From contig OX375876.1 in NCBI GenBank assembly GCA_947359465.1, positions 120,213,444 to 120,277,443 on the forward strand: 64,000 nucleotides of DNA. Reading direction: 5' to 3'. Each line of letters opens with the position of its first letter. Positions within the stretch are counted from its first letter, which is position 1. The DNA is from Metellina segmentata. Taxonomy: Eukaryota > Arthropoda > Arachnida > Araneae > Tetragnathidae. The notes below the pieces were generated by a model. The model was not told the DNA's origin, made no database searches, and saw only the letters and a list, made by a program, of their open reading frames with translations. Below are positions 35,291 to 45,660 of the stretch, in pieces. The translations under genes and the position numbers were made by a program.

Positions 35291-35600
35291 CATTACCTAG
35301 TTTTGATATTACCAGATCTGGTCAGTTTTATACTGACAGGATATCTCGTCCTTCAAGATCTGTACATTTTACTTCAAATAACGCGACGACACCACCAGAA
35401 GGAGGGTTAATGATATTATGTGTCGATAATTTATAGGATACTAGCTGAATAACCCTGCTCGGGTTGAAATGGTTAAATGTTGATTGGAAAGTGAAGTTGA
35501 ATAATCACTTTTCTTACATAGAAAAATGTAATCATTTTAGTGGTTCGGAAAATACCTTTTAACTACGTTTTAACTTCTTCATAGCTCCTACAATTTACTT
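35291..35600. repeat. R1 right end and adjacent repeat edge
   Basis: 'gatatctcgtccttcaagat' 'ctg' and the right edge 'accaccagaaggagggttaa' (35390-35409) finish the R1 part. It is followed by 'ctagctgaataaccctgctc' 'gggttgaa', which matches 13180-13230. Confidence 0.65.
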
Positions 35601-36129
35601 CGGATGCAAATATGTACATTTAATTCTTGAATAATATATTGCAATATGCAAAAGACTAAGACGTATACAAACAGAAACGAAATTACGATGAAAAAAGTTC
35701 TCAAAAACGAAAGATGTGCAAAGTTTCGAATTTTCGACTTCCTGAGCTGAAATAAAGCTATTCGAAAAGGCATTAGAAAAATATTGGTAAAGACGACAAT
35801 GATTTATGATTTGTGAAATTTAGTAATGCTCAAATATAATCGCGATTTTTCCCAGTGTTAAGTTTCCCGTAGAACGTGTTTCCTTGTCAATATTCATTTA
35901 TTGCAAGAAAACAAACTTGATTTTAAAATTGGGGCACTTTTAGGATTACCTGCGTGTGAATTTTCATGGTCGTAAGTGCTGCAGATTGGTCTAAAGACAG
36001 GAAAGAAATAGCCTATGTTTTCCGCAGTTCTAAAGTATAAGTGTACACAATGTAATGTGGATTGGTCAAACGGTGTAGATTTGTATAGAGAATATACGTA
36101 TACACACATACTTCCTTTTTTATATAGAT
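35601..36129. other. No gene; dispersed word near 35940
   Basis: Contains the third, diverged copy of the 'ggattacctg..gtaagtgc' word shared with 10.25 and 22.4 kb. Confidence 0.4.
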
Positions 36130-36960
36130 GGATGCGTTTATGTGATCAAAAATCGTGTTCTAAAGTATCAATTTCAGGATTTAGTAGCTATTTCTTCAGG
36201 ATAGACATTCCTAAACTTTAGCAGTGTGGCGTAGTATTTAATGATGTCTCGTAAATTTTCGTCCGTTTTCAAAAATATCGCTCATTTCTTAATGGAACAC
36301 TGACAAACTATTCTATAAATTAGGACACAAGGCATACGGAACTAGACAAGCTTTGCTTCAAACATGTATAGACTTTACAGTAAGTCCGAGCGTTGTGGAT
36401 AGAAGACAGCACATTGCCTAGAAAGTGCTTCGGTGACCAAGGAACCTGCGCTCATTGCATAGTTCATGCGCAAAGGACGAAACTGAACGATTCACTTAGT
36501 GCACGAATATGCCGCTGACTCACGAAGCGTCACTAAGTGGCGAAGGTTGGCGCAGGGAGAAAGACAGTTTTCAAAGTAGAGTAAGATGGCGAACTGTTGG
36601 TAATTAGGGAATAATGCCCAAATTATAGGTCAGGGCATTAAAGTGTATTGAGACATTGCGGTCTAGGGAATGAGCGGATCTCTTTGTATTAACCATCCAA
36701 GTGTTTGGTCGAGGTATCTCGTCCATCAAAATCCTATCTGGTTTGTTAATTACAAGGTATCGTGTCAACAAGATATTTCCGATTTTTTTTTTTTTGGCGA
36801 GATCAAGGTCTGGTCACTTTTCTTCTAACTACGAGATGCTTGATTGTCACAATAACCAGGATAATGATATTGTGTTTCACTAATTTATTGGATATGTACA
36901 CACGACGATTTTCTGTTGTACGATAAAATATCGTATCGATATTTTATCATGAGTTGCTTG
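36130..36960. repeat. R2-R1 composite repeat copy
   Basis: R2 words run in order ('ttctaaagtatcaatttcag', 'gatttagtagctatttcttc', 'agaagacagcacattgccta', 'gttggtaattagggaataat', 'gcccaaattataggtc'), followed by R1 at 36695-36880 ('cgaggtatctcgtccatcaa'). The composite recurs at 46.43-46.90 plus 50.02-50.28 kb. The TTAA target is mutated to TTAT here. Confidence 0.8.
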
Positions 36961-37738
36961 CACATAACACGGTTTTTTATTGCGTCGTTAGTGCAGTCGT
37001 TTGTTAAAAGCTCGTGATTACTGTACTGGTTATTATACCAATTTTGATCTGGATACCAAAATCCAGTTTTGACCACAGATTCGATCGGAATAAGTGTTCA
37101 CAGTCGGTGTCGGATAGATATACGGACATACCTTTGTATATGGTGACCGCCAGGTTGAAGTAAGGCATCGGGGTATGCAGGTTCCGTCTTTTCGAATCAG
37201 GTGTTATTTTCCTTCTGGAATCTAGAGATTTCTATTGTTGGGGAACGACACAGTAAAGGCAGCCGGATTCTGGTTGGTAACTTCGTTTATTTGTCATTCA
37301 ATTCGTCGATGGTACATCTCTTAATTGTAGAGTTATCATATTTTTGGAAATAGATGGCAACAACCGAAAAAGTCTCTGTCTTCTCTTTTTTTTTTAGCGT
37401 TGGCGTATTTCTATCGTTCTTCCCGTCTGACCTTCCCCCAATATTCTGGGTGCTACGCCCCGACCATGTCAGGGGGGTCAATCATTCTATTGACCGAGTG
37501 ACATTGCGCCACTTCAAATATCAACCCCATTGGGTGAAGGGTGAAGCGCACCCAATACAATTTATCGGAATCAAGGGGTGATGAACTTGGTTTCTCCTCA
37601 AGTTCAAGGATTTTTTAGGGGACTGGACATTGAAACAAAAAGCTTGCAGGTTCTGTTTCCCTGCTTTAAATGAAAACAATATTGATGTGATTGTCATATC
37701 ACAACTATTCATCTCAAGTTGTATGGAAAATTAATCCC
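36961..37738. other. No gene recognised; G+C rise at 37430-37620
   Basis: A CpG-containing block ('gctacgccccgaccatgtca', 'gggtgaagcgcacccaatac') is open in a 75-codon plus frame (37354-37581). It resembles an eroded element or control region but I cannot classify it. Confidence 0.35.
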
Positions 37739-37848
37739 AAACATGTTGTTTTTTGGCTTTTACTAGCAAAATCCCAAAGTGTTGGTTTTTGGATTTCACT
37801 ATCAAATACCCAAAGTGTTGTTTTTTGGCTTTTACTAGCAAGTAAGAT
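37739..37848. repeat. Short tandem repeat, ~47-bp unit, 2-3 units
   Basis: 'cccaaa(c/g)tgttgttttttgg' followed by 'cttttactagcaa' is repeated at 37737, 37782 and 37809 with one diverged unit. Confidence 0.8.
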
Positions 37849-37968
37849 AAAAGTATTGCTAAATTTTTTTATTTACACTTCTACATTTTATTTACAGCCA
37901 CAAATCTTCACTTTAATAATAACTGACTAGCAAAAAGTTTTTTCGAGTTTGAAAATTTTATGTTGCTA

Positions 37969-38205
37969 TGGAAACCGCAGTCGCCCAGTTGGAAGAGTAA
38001 TGACTTGCCAACCGGAGGGTTGCGAGTTCAAATACAAACAAAGACCGTCGTTTACAAAGAGGGATGGTGCACGTTCAATCTCTCGTGGCCTCAAATGTCC
38101 TCACGTTGGCGTGGTGTGGAATTTCTTAGAGAACGGTGCCAGCTCAGGTCGTCAGACTCTCGTAGCCAGAACAGGAACTTAGTCATCTAACCATGTTTTA
38201 AAATT
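37969..38205 (+). mobile_element. tRNA-derived SINE (family A-like), plus strand
   Basis: tRNA-like head ('ggaaaccgcagtcgcccagt', 'gcgagttcaaata' in B-box position), then 'ggatggtgcacgttcaatct', 'cctcacgttgg' and 'gtgccagctcaggt'. The 3' end is degraded after 38160. Confidence 0.75.
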
Positions 38206-38813
38206 AATTGTTTAAAATTAATTTCTACCAATTTCCAAAAGTTAAATCGAAATACTTAATTTTCTTATTGTCTTGGAACTATATTTTCAACAATTAGTTT
38301 TGTGAACAAAATTTTATATATTTACTTATTTACGTTTTTCTGTTTGACAGGTCATTTATAGAGCCACGATTTCCATGACATCGATGCTATATTAGAATAG
38401 TAAGAAAATCCGAATTATTTTTTCTCTTTAATGCGTTATCAACTCTTCCCGATTTATGGAACTGTATTTTCGTTTATAATAGGTTTTTTCTGCGTTCTAT
38501 GTTAGGTAATTTATATAATTTTTAAATCTAGCTTTTTAGACGATTCTTTGCCAATTGTATTTGCAAGCAAACTTTTTAATTACGTAATTAAATTGTCCTG
38601 TGTTTGCTCTAAAACCTATCTTAAGTTTTTTCAAGTAAATAAGCGTATTAAGTACCTGCTTACCTACCAATAAAATGCATAGATGAAAATGCACATCAGT
38701 CAATTCGGCTACTGTTAGACTATCCGAAAAAAAGGACTAATCCCCCAACATTCTCTCTTTTAGCGAATTTGTAGCACAAATTGAACCATGAATGGCTGAA
38801 TATTTCGACACAA

Positions 38814-39148
38814 TTTTGATTAAAACCCACGTTAAAACGCAAGAATTATTCTAAACTAAAAACAATCTAAGAATGACCAAAACTAGCTTGCATCAGAAAC
38901 CTGAAGATTGAAAAGAGAATTTCCATCTACGCAATATAAAAATGTCGATAAAAGTAGTAATAACACACTAACTTCAAAATTTTGATTAAAACTCACGTCA
39001 AAACGCGAGAATTATACTAAACTAATAAATATCTGAGAAGGACAAAAAAACAGCATATATCGGAATCCTGAAGATTGAAAAGAGAATTTCCATCTATACA
39101 ATACAAAAATGTCGATAAAAGTAGTAATAACACTCTAACTTCAAGATT
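38814..39148. repeat. Two-copy tandem duplication, period ~166 bp
   Basis: 'ttttgattaaaacccacgtt' (38814) and 'ttttgattaaaactcacgtc' (38980) start two units that share 'cctgaagattgaaaagagaa' and 'aatgtcgataaaagtagtaa'. The EnSpm-like element starts just after. Confidence 0.9.
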
Positions 39149-40470
39149 AAAATACACTGCAAAAATTATCCGTTGTTTTTACGGACTTTTCCCGTATATT
39201 TGACGGTTTAAAGCTGTTTTGTTGACAAAACGGTTTTTTACCGTTTTTCACTCTAGCCAAATACGGTTTAAAACCGTCAGTTCAAATTCGAGTTCTCGTC
39301 ATTACGGTATTGCTTTGCGTACGATAACTTTCCCTTTTCTTAAATCATTTTAAGATTATTTTCTACACTTGCTCTTATTTTTCAGCAATTATTTTATGGT
39401 TTTGAACATCATGTAAATAAAAGTGCGATTCGACTTTTATTTAAGCTTTTCGTTATTCATCTGTTGGCAACCAGGTCGAATGTTGTTTGGGCGCCATTTT
39501 TGATCGACGAGTGCTCAAATAGTTTCAACTCTAATTATCAGGTGAGCTTTTACTTACTTTTCATGCTCCTTTTGTTAATTTTTAGAAATTAGATTCTTAC
39601 CGTAATGTCTGTGTTTAAATGTGAACTCTGTAATTTCAAAACAAAATTAATAAAACCCTATGTTGTCCTCTGGAGTTTGCATCGAAATGTTCACGGAGTA
39701 ACATTCCCTTATGGTGCTCAATCTTGCCATCTCTGTTTTAAAAACTACAGGTTGTCCTAAAAGTTCCCGTACTCCAACTTTAAGAATAATTATTGCCCGT
39801 GTTTTTTTTTTAATTATTGAATTTTATCGGCTCTTTAATTTTTATCGTTTCATTTTCTTTGCACTCAAGTTGTTCGATAATAAAGTTCCACGTCATTTTG
39901 TTCTTCATTGCAAGATGAATTTCACGCATTCAGAGAATTGCGCTGTTTTAAACTTATTTTGAATGCAAATAATTTTAGCGACATAAATATCCAAATGATG
40001 CAATACCGAGTAAATATGGATCATTTTGAAATTAAATAGAAATTTGACAGTCAAAACTTTTTGAAAAATAAAATTAAAGTTTTATAATTTATTTTATGTA
40101 TTTATGTCATGTTAGGGCAATGAAGTTGTGCAACTGAAACAGGTCAAGACAATATTTTAAGCAAATTAAAGCCAATTTTTTATTTCCTTAAAACGTGGAG
40201 GTGACGAGATGTTTCAGATTCATCTAACACAATGTAAATAGTCTTCAGGTATTTAATCAAAAATGTACTATTCATGAGTATTCATTGTCAGTTGTTTTTA
40301 AATGGCCATAACCTCATCTTGAACTGTTGCTTCACATTCTTCATAGGAAACAAATTTGTTTTTAGTGTCATGTCATCTCGACATGAAGCGGATCTGGTAA
40401 GAAGCTTCAAAACATTCAATGACATTTGCCACATAATAGCAAACACTCTTTCTACCAAATACTTTGACTA

Positions 40471-40990
40471 TTACATATTCATTAAATGCATTTGAGTCGG
40501 GTCGCAAAGATTCAGACAATGAGTAGAATGACAGAACATTAAGTTTTTCATTATTTTCAATTTATCTATGTAATGTGATTTGGTCATGTGAATCTCTGAA
40601 ATGCACATGTTGTATCTCCCAAAATCAACATGTATCAGTATCTCATCTGTTCCAAGGTTATCTTTAGGTTGAAAATTGACCTGTATTGATGGGACTATGT
40701 TGCAAACATGCTTCATGAAGTAACGAAGCATATCATTAAATTTATTAACTAGCGCTTTGACTTCTATTTCAACTTTTGATTTAACCACTTTCTTAGCTGA
40801 CTTTTTATTTATTTATTTCACTGTAAACTTCTTTCCTCTTCCATTGCTCAACACATGTAATCATTTGTCTCAACGTGTTTGTTAATGCACTTCTTTCCAG
40901 ACATTCTTCTTCACTTTTTACTACATCCTGACAGCAGAGATTTAACCATCTAATCTAAATCATTGTAATTAAGAACTTTGAGGCTTTTTA
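40471..40990 (-). pseudogene. Decayed minus-strand protein remnant inside the mariner
   Basis: Reading minus strand from about 40990: SEEECLERSALTNTLRQMIT, CVEQWKRKEVYSEINK, stops, then from 40788 MVKSKVEIEVKALVNKFNDM and LGTDEILIHVDFGRYNMC followed by ISEIHMTKSHY. From memory, 'EVLIH.DFAENY....EIQSAHW' preceded by a W..K helix is a conserved string of a repetitive, functionally uncharacterised animal protein family that behaves like transposon genes. Here the acidic residue after DF is altered (DFGRYN), the frame has several stops, and the end is unclear. It runs opposite to both surrounding genes, supporting a separate insertion. I would not assign a superfamily. Confidence 0.4.
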
Positions 40991-42403
40991 ATTTTTCAAA
41001 AGTTAACACAAAACATTTTCATGCTTTTCACATGCACATGTTTCTTACATCAGGTTGCAATACCCAACAGCTTCATCTGGGTTAACTACTCTTCTCTGTT
41101 TGGTGGAATATTCATTTTTTTTTTCCTTCAAACAAAATTTTCTTGTCTTTTCAACCTATTTTTTTTGCTGAGCCCTCTTTTATGTCGTAAAGTTCTGGAT
41201 CATTTTTAATTCTATTTCTTTTTTGCTAAGACTCCTTCCAGACTTTCCTAAATTTGTTTATATCAGATTTCTTAGAGATGGTACCAACTAGGCCAGATTG
41301 ACATGATACCAACTGGTACTATGTCAGAAACAACAAAGAGAATTTCAGTCATGAGGATACTTAAATTATCTCCCAACTCAATGGCATATTTTTAAGGAAA
41401 AATTAAAAGATTTATCAGCGTACATAATCAGACCCAAAGTTACAAGTGTTCAAACATTGTAAATCAAATAAAGCTGTTAGGCTTTATTCTACAGGTTCAA
41501 ATCAGAACCAATTGGCAAGTTAAATCGGTACCGGTTAGAGAAAAAACAATTGGACTGCTTATTTGTTTACCCAAGATTGTTCTTACTTTAATAAATAACC
41601 ATTTATAATCACTATTTTACCATATCATTGTACAAATTCCTGATAAGAAATATTTGCTCACCTCCATGGAGGTGAAATTTCAATGGTTGGACCACATTTA
41701 TGCCTAACCTAAAACAATCCCAGCCATGTGCTTTGATTTCCAGATTGTTTTGTACATTTTCTAACTATATGTTGTTGAAAAAAGTTCAGCAATAAATGAA
41801 AATATATTAAGTTAAAAAATGCCATGGCAGTGACATTGTTAAAAGAACTCAAGAATTTTCTGAGTGCAAATATAAGAAACAGACAAAATCATACTTGCTA
41901 TTGAGTCAAAGATATCTTACAGTAAAGATGGCTCATTAGAGCTTCTTTTAATTACACTTTCAGACATGTACTGCCTTCTAGTAGACTTTTTTAAAGGTTA
42001 TTTACTTTTTATGCAGAGCTGACAAAAATAGTAGGGACAAAATAATTTACTGATTTTTCAACAATAAATTTAATGAAAAATATAATAATTTCTGGTGCAA
42101 TGAAATGAAAACTGTTAACAATGAAACTATTAATATTAAATACAGCTATTAAATAAAGGAATTTTTATACTTTTTAAGTTTCAACTATATTTCTTAACCT
42201 AGAAACAGGGTTTAAGAACAGCCACGGAGGTGATATTTTCCATGTTTAATTCACTTTTTTAAGTATAAATATGCAAATATTTATTCACTTGAAGATATCT
42301 GATGAAAATATACCTCAATTAAGATCTATTACTATTGTATAAAAATCAATTGACACATGAAATTCATAAAAAAAAAATACATGGGACTAAAATTTCCACT
42401 TAA

Positions 42404-42796
42404 TTTCAGAATGACCCAGATACAGTATATCAACTTAATCAACAATTTTTTGGAATATTAGAAGTGCATGAACAAGACTCTTGGTTCCAACAAGACGTTG
42501 TAACCTGCCATACAAGTTATGACACCACGGGCATGCTTCAAGATTTTTTTGGCGATCGACTCATCTCAAGAAACCATTGGCCACCTCGTTCCGTCATCTA
42601 CACATTCCTGACTTTTTTTCTGTGGGGATATTTAAAGAACAAAGTTTATGAAGATAATCACCAAACAATAGGTGATCTGAAAAGTGCCATTACTCAAAAG
42701 ATACAAGAAGTCATTCCCAGCATTTTGAAAGGTGTTTCTAAAAATATGTGTAAACTACTTCAGCTTTGCCTCCCAAGAAAATTGCAGAAATTTTAA
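42404..42796 (+). pseudogene. Mariner transposase C-terminal fragment
   Basis: The frame includes FFGILEVHEQDSWFQQDVV, then MLQDFFGDRLISRN, WPPR, FFLWGYLKNKVYEDN and a C-terminal helix ending KLQKF. This is the second half of a Tc1/mariner DDE transposase: FQQD carries the second catalytic Asp. The third acidic position, normally within SPDL..CD before FFLWG, is lost (SVIYTFLTFFLWG), so the protein could not catalyse transposition even if complete. The N-terminal DNA-binding half and first Asp are absent. The frame is open upstream to about 42404, next to 'ttaatttcag', where foreign sequence begins. Confidence 0.8.
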
Positions 42797-43136
42797 ACAT
42801 TTACTATAAATGTAAGTCCAAATTTTTTTTCGTTTATAAGTGCTTTTCACCATTAACATAAAAATATTTGTTTTAAAGTTTGTTGATTTTGTATAGTAAA
42901 TTCACGAATCGTCAGTACAAGAACTTTTAGGACACCCTGTACAATTCATGTTTTTCAAGATCATAAATTTGTCAAAGAAATGTGAAGAATTGAAGGCACA
43001 ATTGTAAATTGCAGTTTAAGTACATGCGAGAACATTACTTTAACTGATTTGTCGCAGTTAATTTCTCACATGACATTTATTAAAAAAAAGGGTTGGGTGC
43101 TATAGTGTTTGATTGTATTTTTTAAATTAGCTTTAA

Positions 43137-43947
43137 CCCTTAACTGCTGTGTTACAAACCGTCTCGTGACTAGTGTGGAGGGGTCTCTCAGACCTCGCTC
43201 ACTAAAGTGTGTATAAAGTTAATTAATATATATTAATGAAAGATTCTTTAGATAATTATTATTTATACATTTTAAATTTAGATAATTCAATTCTTAACAT
43301 GAATATATTTTATATTACTATACAAGTAAAGTAGATTCCATGTCTCTTCAGGCTCAGCTTTCGGAACTAATTTTGCAGGACATTTCAACCCTGGAAACTA
43401 AAACTATGTTGTGGTTTGGTGTTCTAATGGCACGATTAGGTCCCCCCCCCCTCCCAGCATCCCATTTGAAGTTTTTTTTTCCGTAGAAATATTCTTGTGA
43501 AGACGCACTTGGAAATGTCTTCATCTGCATGCATTTCCGAATCCGTTTCATGTTTGCTTTCAATAGTATCCGAAATTTCACTGTCCCAGTACTCTATTTC
43601 CGACCAATTATCAACAATATCCTGAACTTCTTTTTGTGCTAGATACAGAGGTAGTTTCTTAGTAAAGTTTGTTACCATTTTAGACTCGGCTGAAATTCCA
43701 TACTCAAACAGACTATTTCATTCAGCAAGAACACTAACGCAAATGCTGTGAAGGGTCTAAGAGACTGTGGGGGAAATGCAAATAGTGTGAAATACGAAAT
43801 AGTTGGGACATCCAAACCAGTGTTGGAATGTGGCTTCTCTTGGATGTAGTAGGAAGGTACTGAATAGGACATTGACCAATATTCACTTTGAGAGGTGGAA
43901 ACGACCTGTCACTCGGGGTCTGTGAGACCCATGACAGCAGTTAAAGG
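43137..43947 (-). mobile_element. piggyBac-like element, 811 bp, nested in the EnSpm-like element
   Basis: Flanked by TTAA (43133-43136, 43948-43951). Ends are inverted repeats 'cccttaactgctgt' and, inverted, 'cctttaactgctgt' (13 of 14). Both subterminal regions carry a small palindrome of the type 'gggtctctcagacc' (43187-43200) and 'ggggtctgtgagaccc' (43915-43930). TTAA plus CC(C/T) ends is diagnostic for piggyBac. An acidic minus-strand frame is the only coding trace. Confidence 0.8.
43436..43678 (-). pseudogene. Possible piggyBac transposase N-terminal remnant
   Basis: An 80-codon minus frame starts MVTNFTKKLPLYLAQKEVQD and continues with an acidic Ser/Asp/Glu-rich segment (IEYWDSEISDTIESKHETDSE). 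piggyBac transposases typically open with a short helix followed by an acidic stretch, and position and orientation inside the element fit. No catalytic domain follows: the frame breaks into a G-run at 43440. A non-coding explanation cannot be excluded. Confidence 0.4.
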
Positions 43948-44706
43948 TTAAATAAACTTGTTAAACTTTGAATAAAGCAAAATCACTAAAGAATTTTTCT
44001 CTGTCCTATTTGTATTTTACAGGTGTTTTCTAAGGATGAATCCTGATAAAGGATCCAAAGCCTCCAAAAAAAGAAATCCATGAATCAAAAAGTTTTGACC
44101 TTATAAAATAAACTTATGGACTTTGAATGGTGTTGAACATTTCATTGAATAGATATGAAAATATTAGGTATCTTGATTCTGTTAATTGCATCAAAGTTAT
44201 TCTATTGTAATCGTGGTTTGATTTTTAAAAATTACAATCAATGAACCCTGATTATATTTGTATTTCTGTTTATTGTATATTTTTGCCTGCTCATTTTGTA
44301 TTACTTAAATTATATGCAACAAACAAATGTACCTCACAAAACATTATGTAATTATCGTGTTCAGCACAGCACATAATGTAACCATATTTAAAGGTGTTTT
44401 GCTATTTAATAAAAGTTATCAAGGTTTCTTAAATGAAAAGCTCCAGAGTTCTATATTTTGAAAATTTATCACTGTTGACATTATAAGAAGACAACAATAT
44501 TTATTTTTTCATTTAAATACAGACTTTTTTCTACATGCTTATATAGTTTGTTACTTAATAAGTGTCCTCAACATGCATATTGAAAAATGATTTACTTTAA
44601 TTTTTATTATTCTGTATAATTGAATAATATTCTAGCATAATTTAGTTAGATTATTTAATTTAAATGTTTGAACATTATTGAAATAACAAAAGTAATAAAT
44701 ATTATA

Positions 44707-44789
44707 CAGTGAAACCTGTCTATAACCATTCTGTAGGGACCTAAATAAAATATTGTTATAGACAGTATCGTTACACACAGATTTCACTG
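44707..44789. mobile_element. 83-bp TA-flanked MITE (pogo/Tigger-like ends)
   Basis: TA at 44705-44706 and 44790-44791. Ends 'cagtgaaacctgtctataac' and, inverted, 'cagtgaaatctgtgtgtaac' with a further 'gtctataac/gttatagac' pair inside. The whole can fold as one hairpin. CAGTGAAACCT resembles pogo/Tigger termini. Confidence 0.75.
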
Positions 44790-44989
44790 TATATTGACAG
44801 TATTATGAATAAAAGGTACTGTGTACAGCACAGTATTTTTCTTTAATTTATTTGCTCTGCAATAGTTCTATACTATTTTAAAAGATGACTTTATCATTTT
44901 ATCCACACTTCAAAACTAAATTTCAGAGAAAACCCATTATTTTGTGCGCAAAACTGTTTCAACTGTATAGCTGATATTTACATTTTTAC

Positions 44990-45640
44990 ACAATTTGTAA
45001 ACCTTATAGTATTTAGTGTAATTGCATTATTTTGTGGTAAAACCATATTCACTGCATAATTGCAGCATATTTTTTATGGTAACTGGTTGTAACTTCAATT
45101 CCATATGGTTTTGTAAACAGTTATAAACTAAAAACTACAGTAAACTTGTTCTTGACTAGTTAAAAATAGTTCTGATTGCGAAATTATACTGTATTTTTTA
45201 TGGTAACTGGTTGTAACTTTCACCGATTAAATACTTTTATGTAAACAAGTGAAAACTGAAACATACAGAGAAAACTAGATCTCATGGTAAAAAAACAGTT
45301 GCGACTACAAATTTACTTCATAACTTTTACGGAAAAAATGTGATATATGGCAAAATACCGTTGTGAATACGGTTTTACTTAGTAACTTTTACGGGGGAAA
45401 CCTGGTCTTATATGGGGAAAACCGTCGAGAATACGGTTTTACTTCGTAACTTTTACGGGGGAAACTTGATCTCTTACGGGAAAAAACCGTTGTGAATACG
45501 GTTTTAATTCGTAACTTTTACGGGAAAAACTTGTTCTCGTATGGTAAAAAACCGTTATTTCTACGGATTAACTTCGTAATTTTTACGGTTAAGCACAACC
45601 AACCCAGCTGCCAGTTTAAAACCGTAAATTTTACGGGATT
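44990..45640. repeat. Subterminal repeat array of the EnSpm-like element
   Basis: A ~65-bp unit ('aatacggttttacttcgtaa', 'cttttacgggggaaac', 'ttgatctcttacgg', 'gaaaaaaccgt') repeats at about 45300-45600 with older versions back to 45000. It resembles the transposase-binding subterminal regions of CACTA elements. Short inverted 'aaaccgt/acggttt' words also occur next to the left end (39200-39300). Confidence 0.75.
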
Positions 45641-45660
45641 TTTTTTACAGTGTATAAATT

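Larger units (their letters stand above)
39748..42939 (+). mobile_element. Mariner-type element, 3.2 kb, carrying foreign internal sequence
   Basis: Flanked by TA (39746-39747, 42940-42941). Left end 'caggttgtcctaaaagttcc' and right end inverted 'cagggtgtcctaaaagttct' are inverted repeats of about 25 bp with three mismatches. A start-like MNFTHSENCAVLNLF (39916-39960) and a C-terminal transposase piece (42404-42796) lie at the two sides. A normal mariner is about 1.3 kb, so the middle (about 40000-42400) is probably a later insertion. Confidence 0.75.
39605..43115 (+). pseudogene. Zinc-finger gene remnant of the EnSpm-like element, split by a mariner
   Basis: From the ATG at 39605 the frame reads MSVFKCELCNFKTKL, then SLHRNVHGVTFPYGAQ, then SCHLCFKNY, giving a CxxC...HxxxH finger and the start of a second (CxxC). 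It stops at a TA (39746-39747) where the mariner begins. Beyond the mariner's right TA (42940-42941) the same reading resumes as NSCFSRS and, after a one-base shift, HKFVKEM, a stop, then EGTIVNCSLSTCENI and TDLSQLISHMTFIKKKGWVL with further Cys/His positions. From memory, such N-terminal fingers occur in repetitive invertebrate and fish proteins. I cannot name the downstream product, and nothing catalytic remains. The coordinates span the insertion; coding parts are 39605-39747 and 42942-43115. Confidence 0.6.
39155..45652 (+). mobile_element. EnSpm/CACTA-like DNA transposon, 6.5 kb, with nested insertions
   Basis: The left end reads 'cactgcaaaaattatccg' and the right end inverted reads 'cactgtaaaaaaaatcccg', both followed by runs of short words around 'tttacgg' and 'aaaccgt'. 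TA flanks each end (39153-39154, 45653-45654). CACTG ends, a short 2-bp duplication and dense subterminal repeats fit EnSpm/CACTA elements. The word 'aaactggcagctgggttg' near the right end (inverted) resembles, from memory, zebrafish EnSpm-type repeats. Inside are a zinc-finger gene remnant, a mariner (39748-42939), a piggyBac-like element (43137-43947) and a MITE (44707-44789). Removing these leaves about 2.4 kb, so the element is itself reduced. The superfamily call rests on the ends. Confidence 0.6.

Noticed and set aside
34439..35293. 284-codon minus-strand open frame with ISSKIG/SHQKSAIS repeats
   Set aside because: It lies wholly on the 38-bp minisatellite, whose unit lacks stops in several frames; overlapping frames are equally open and there is no domain.
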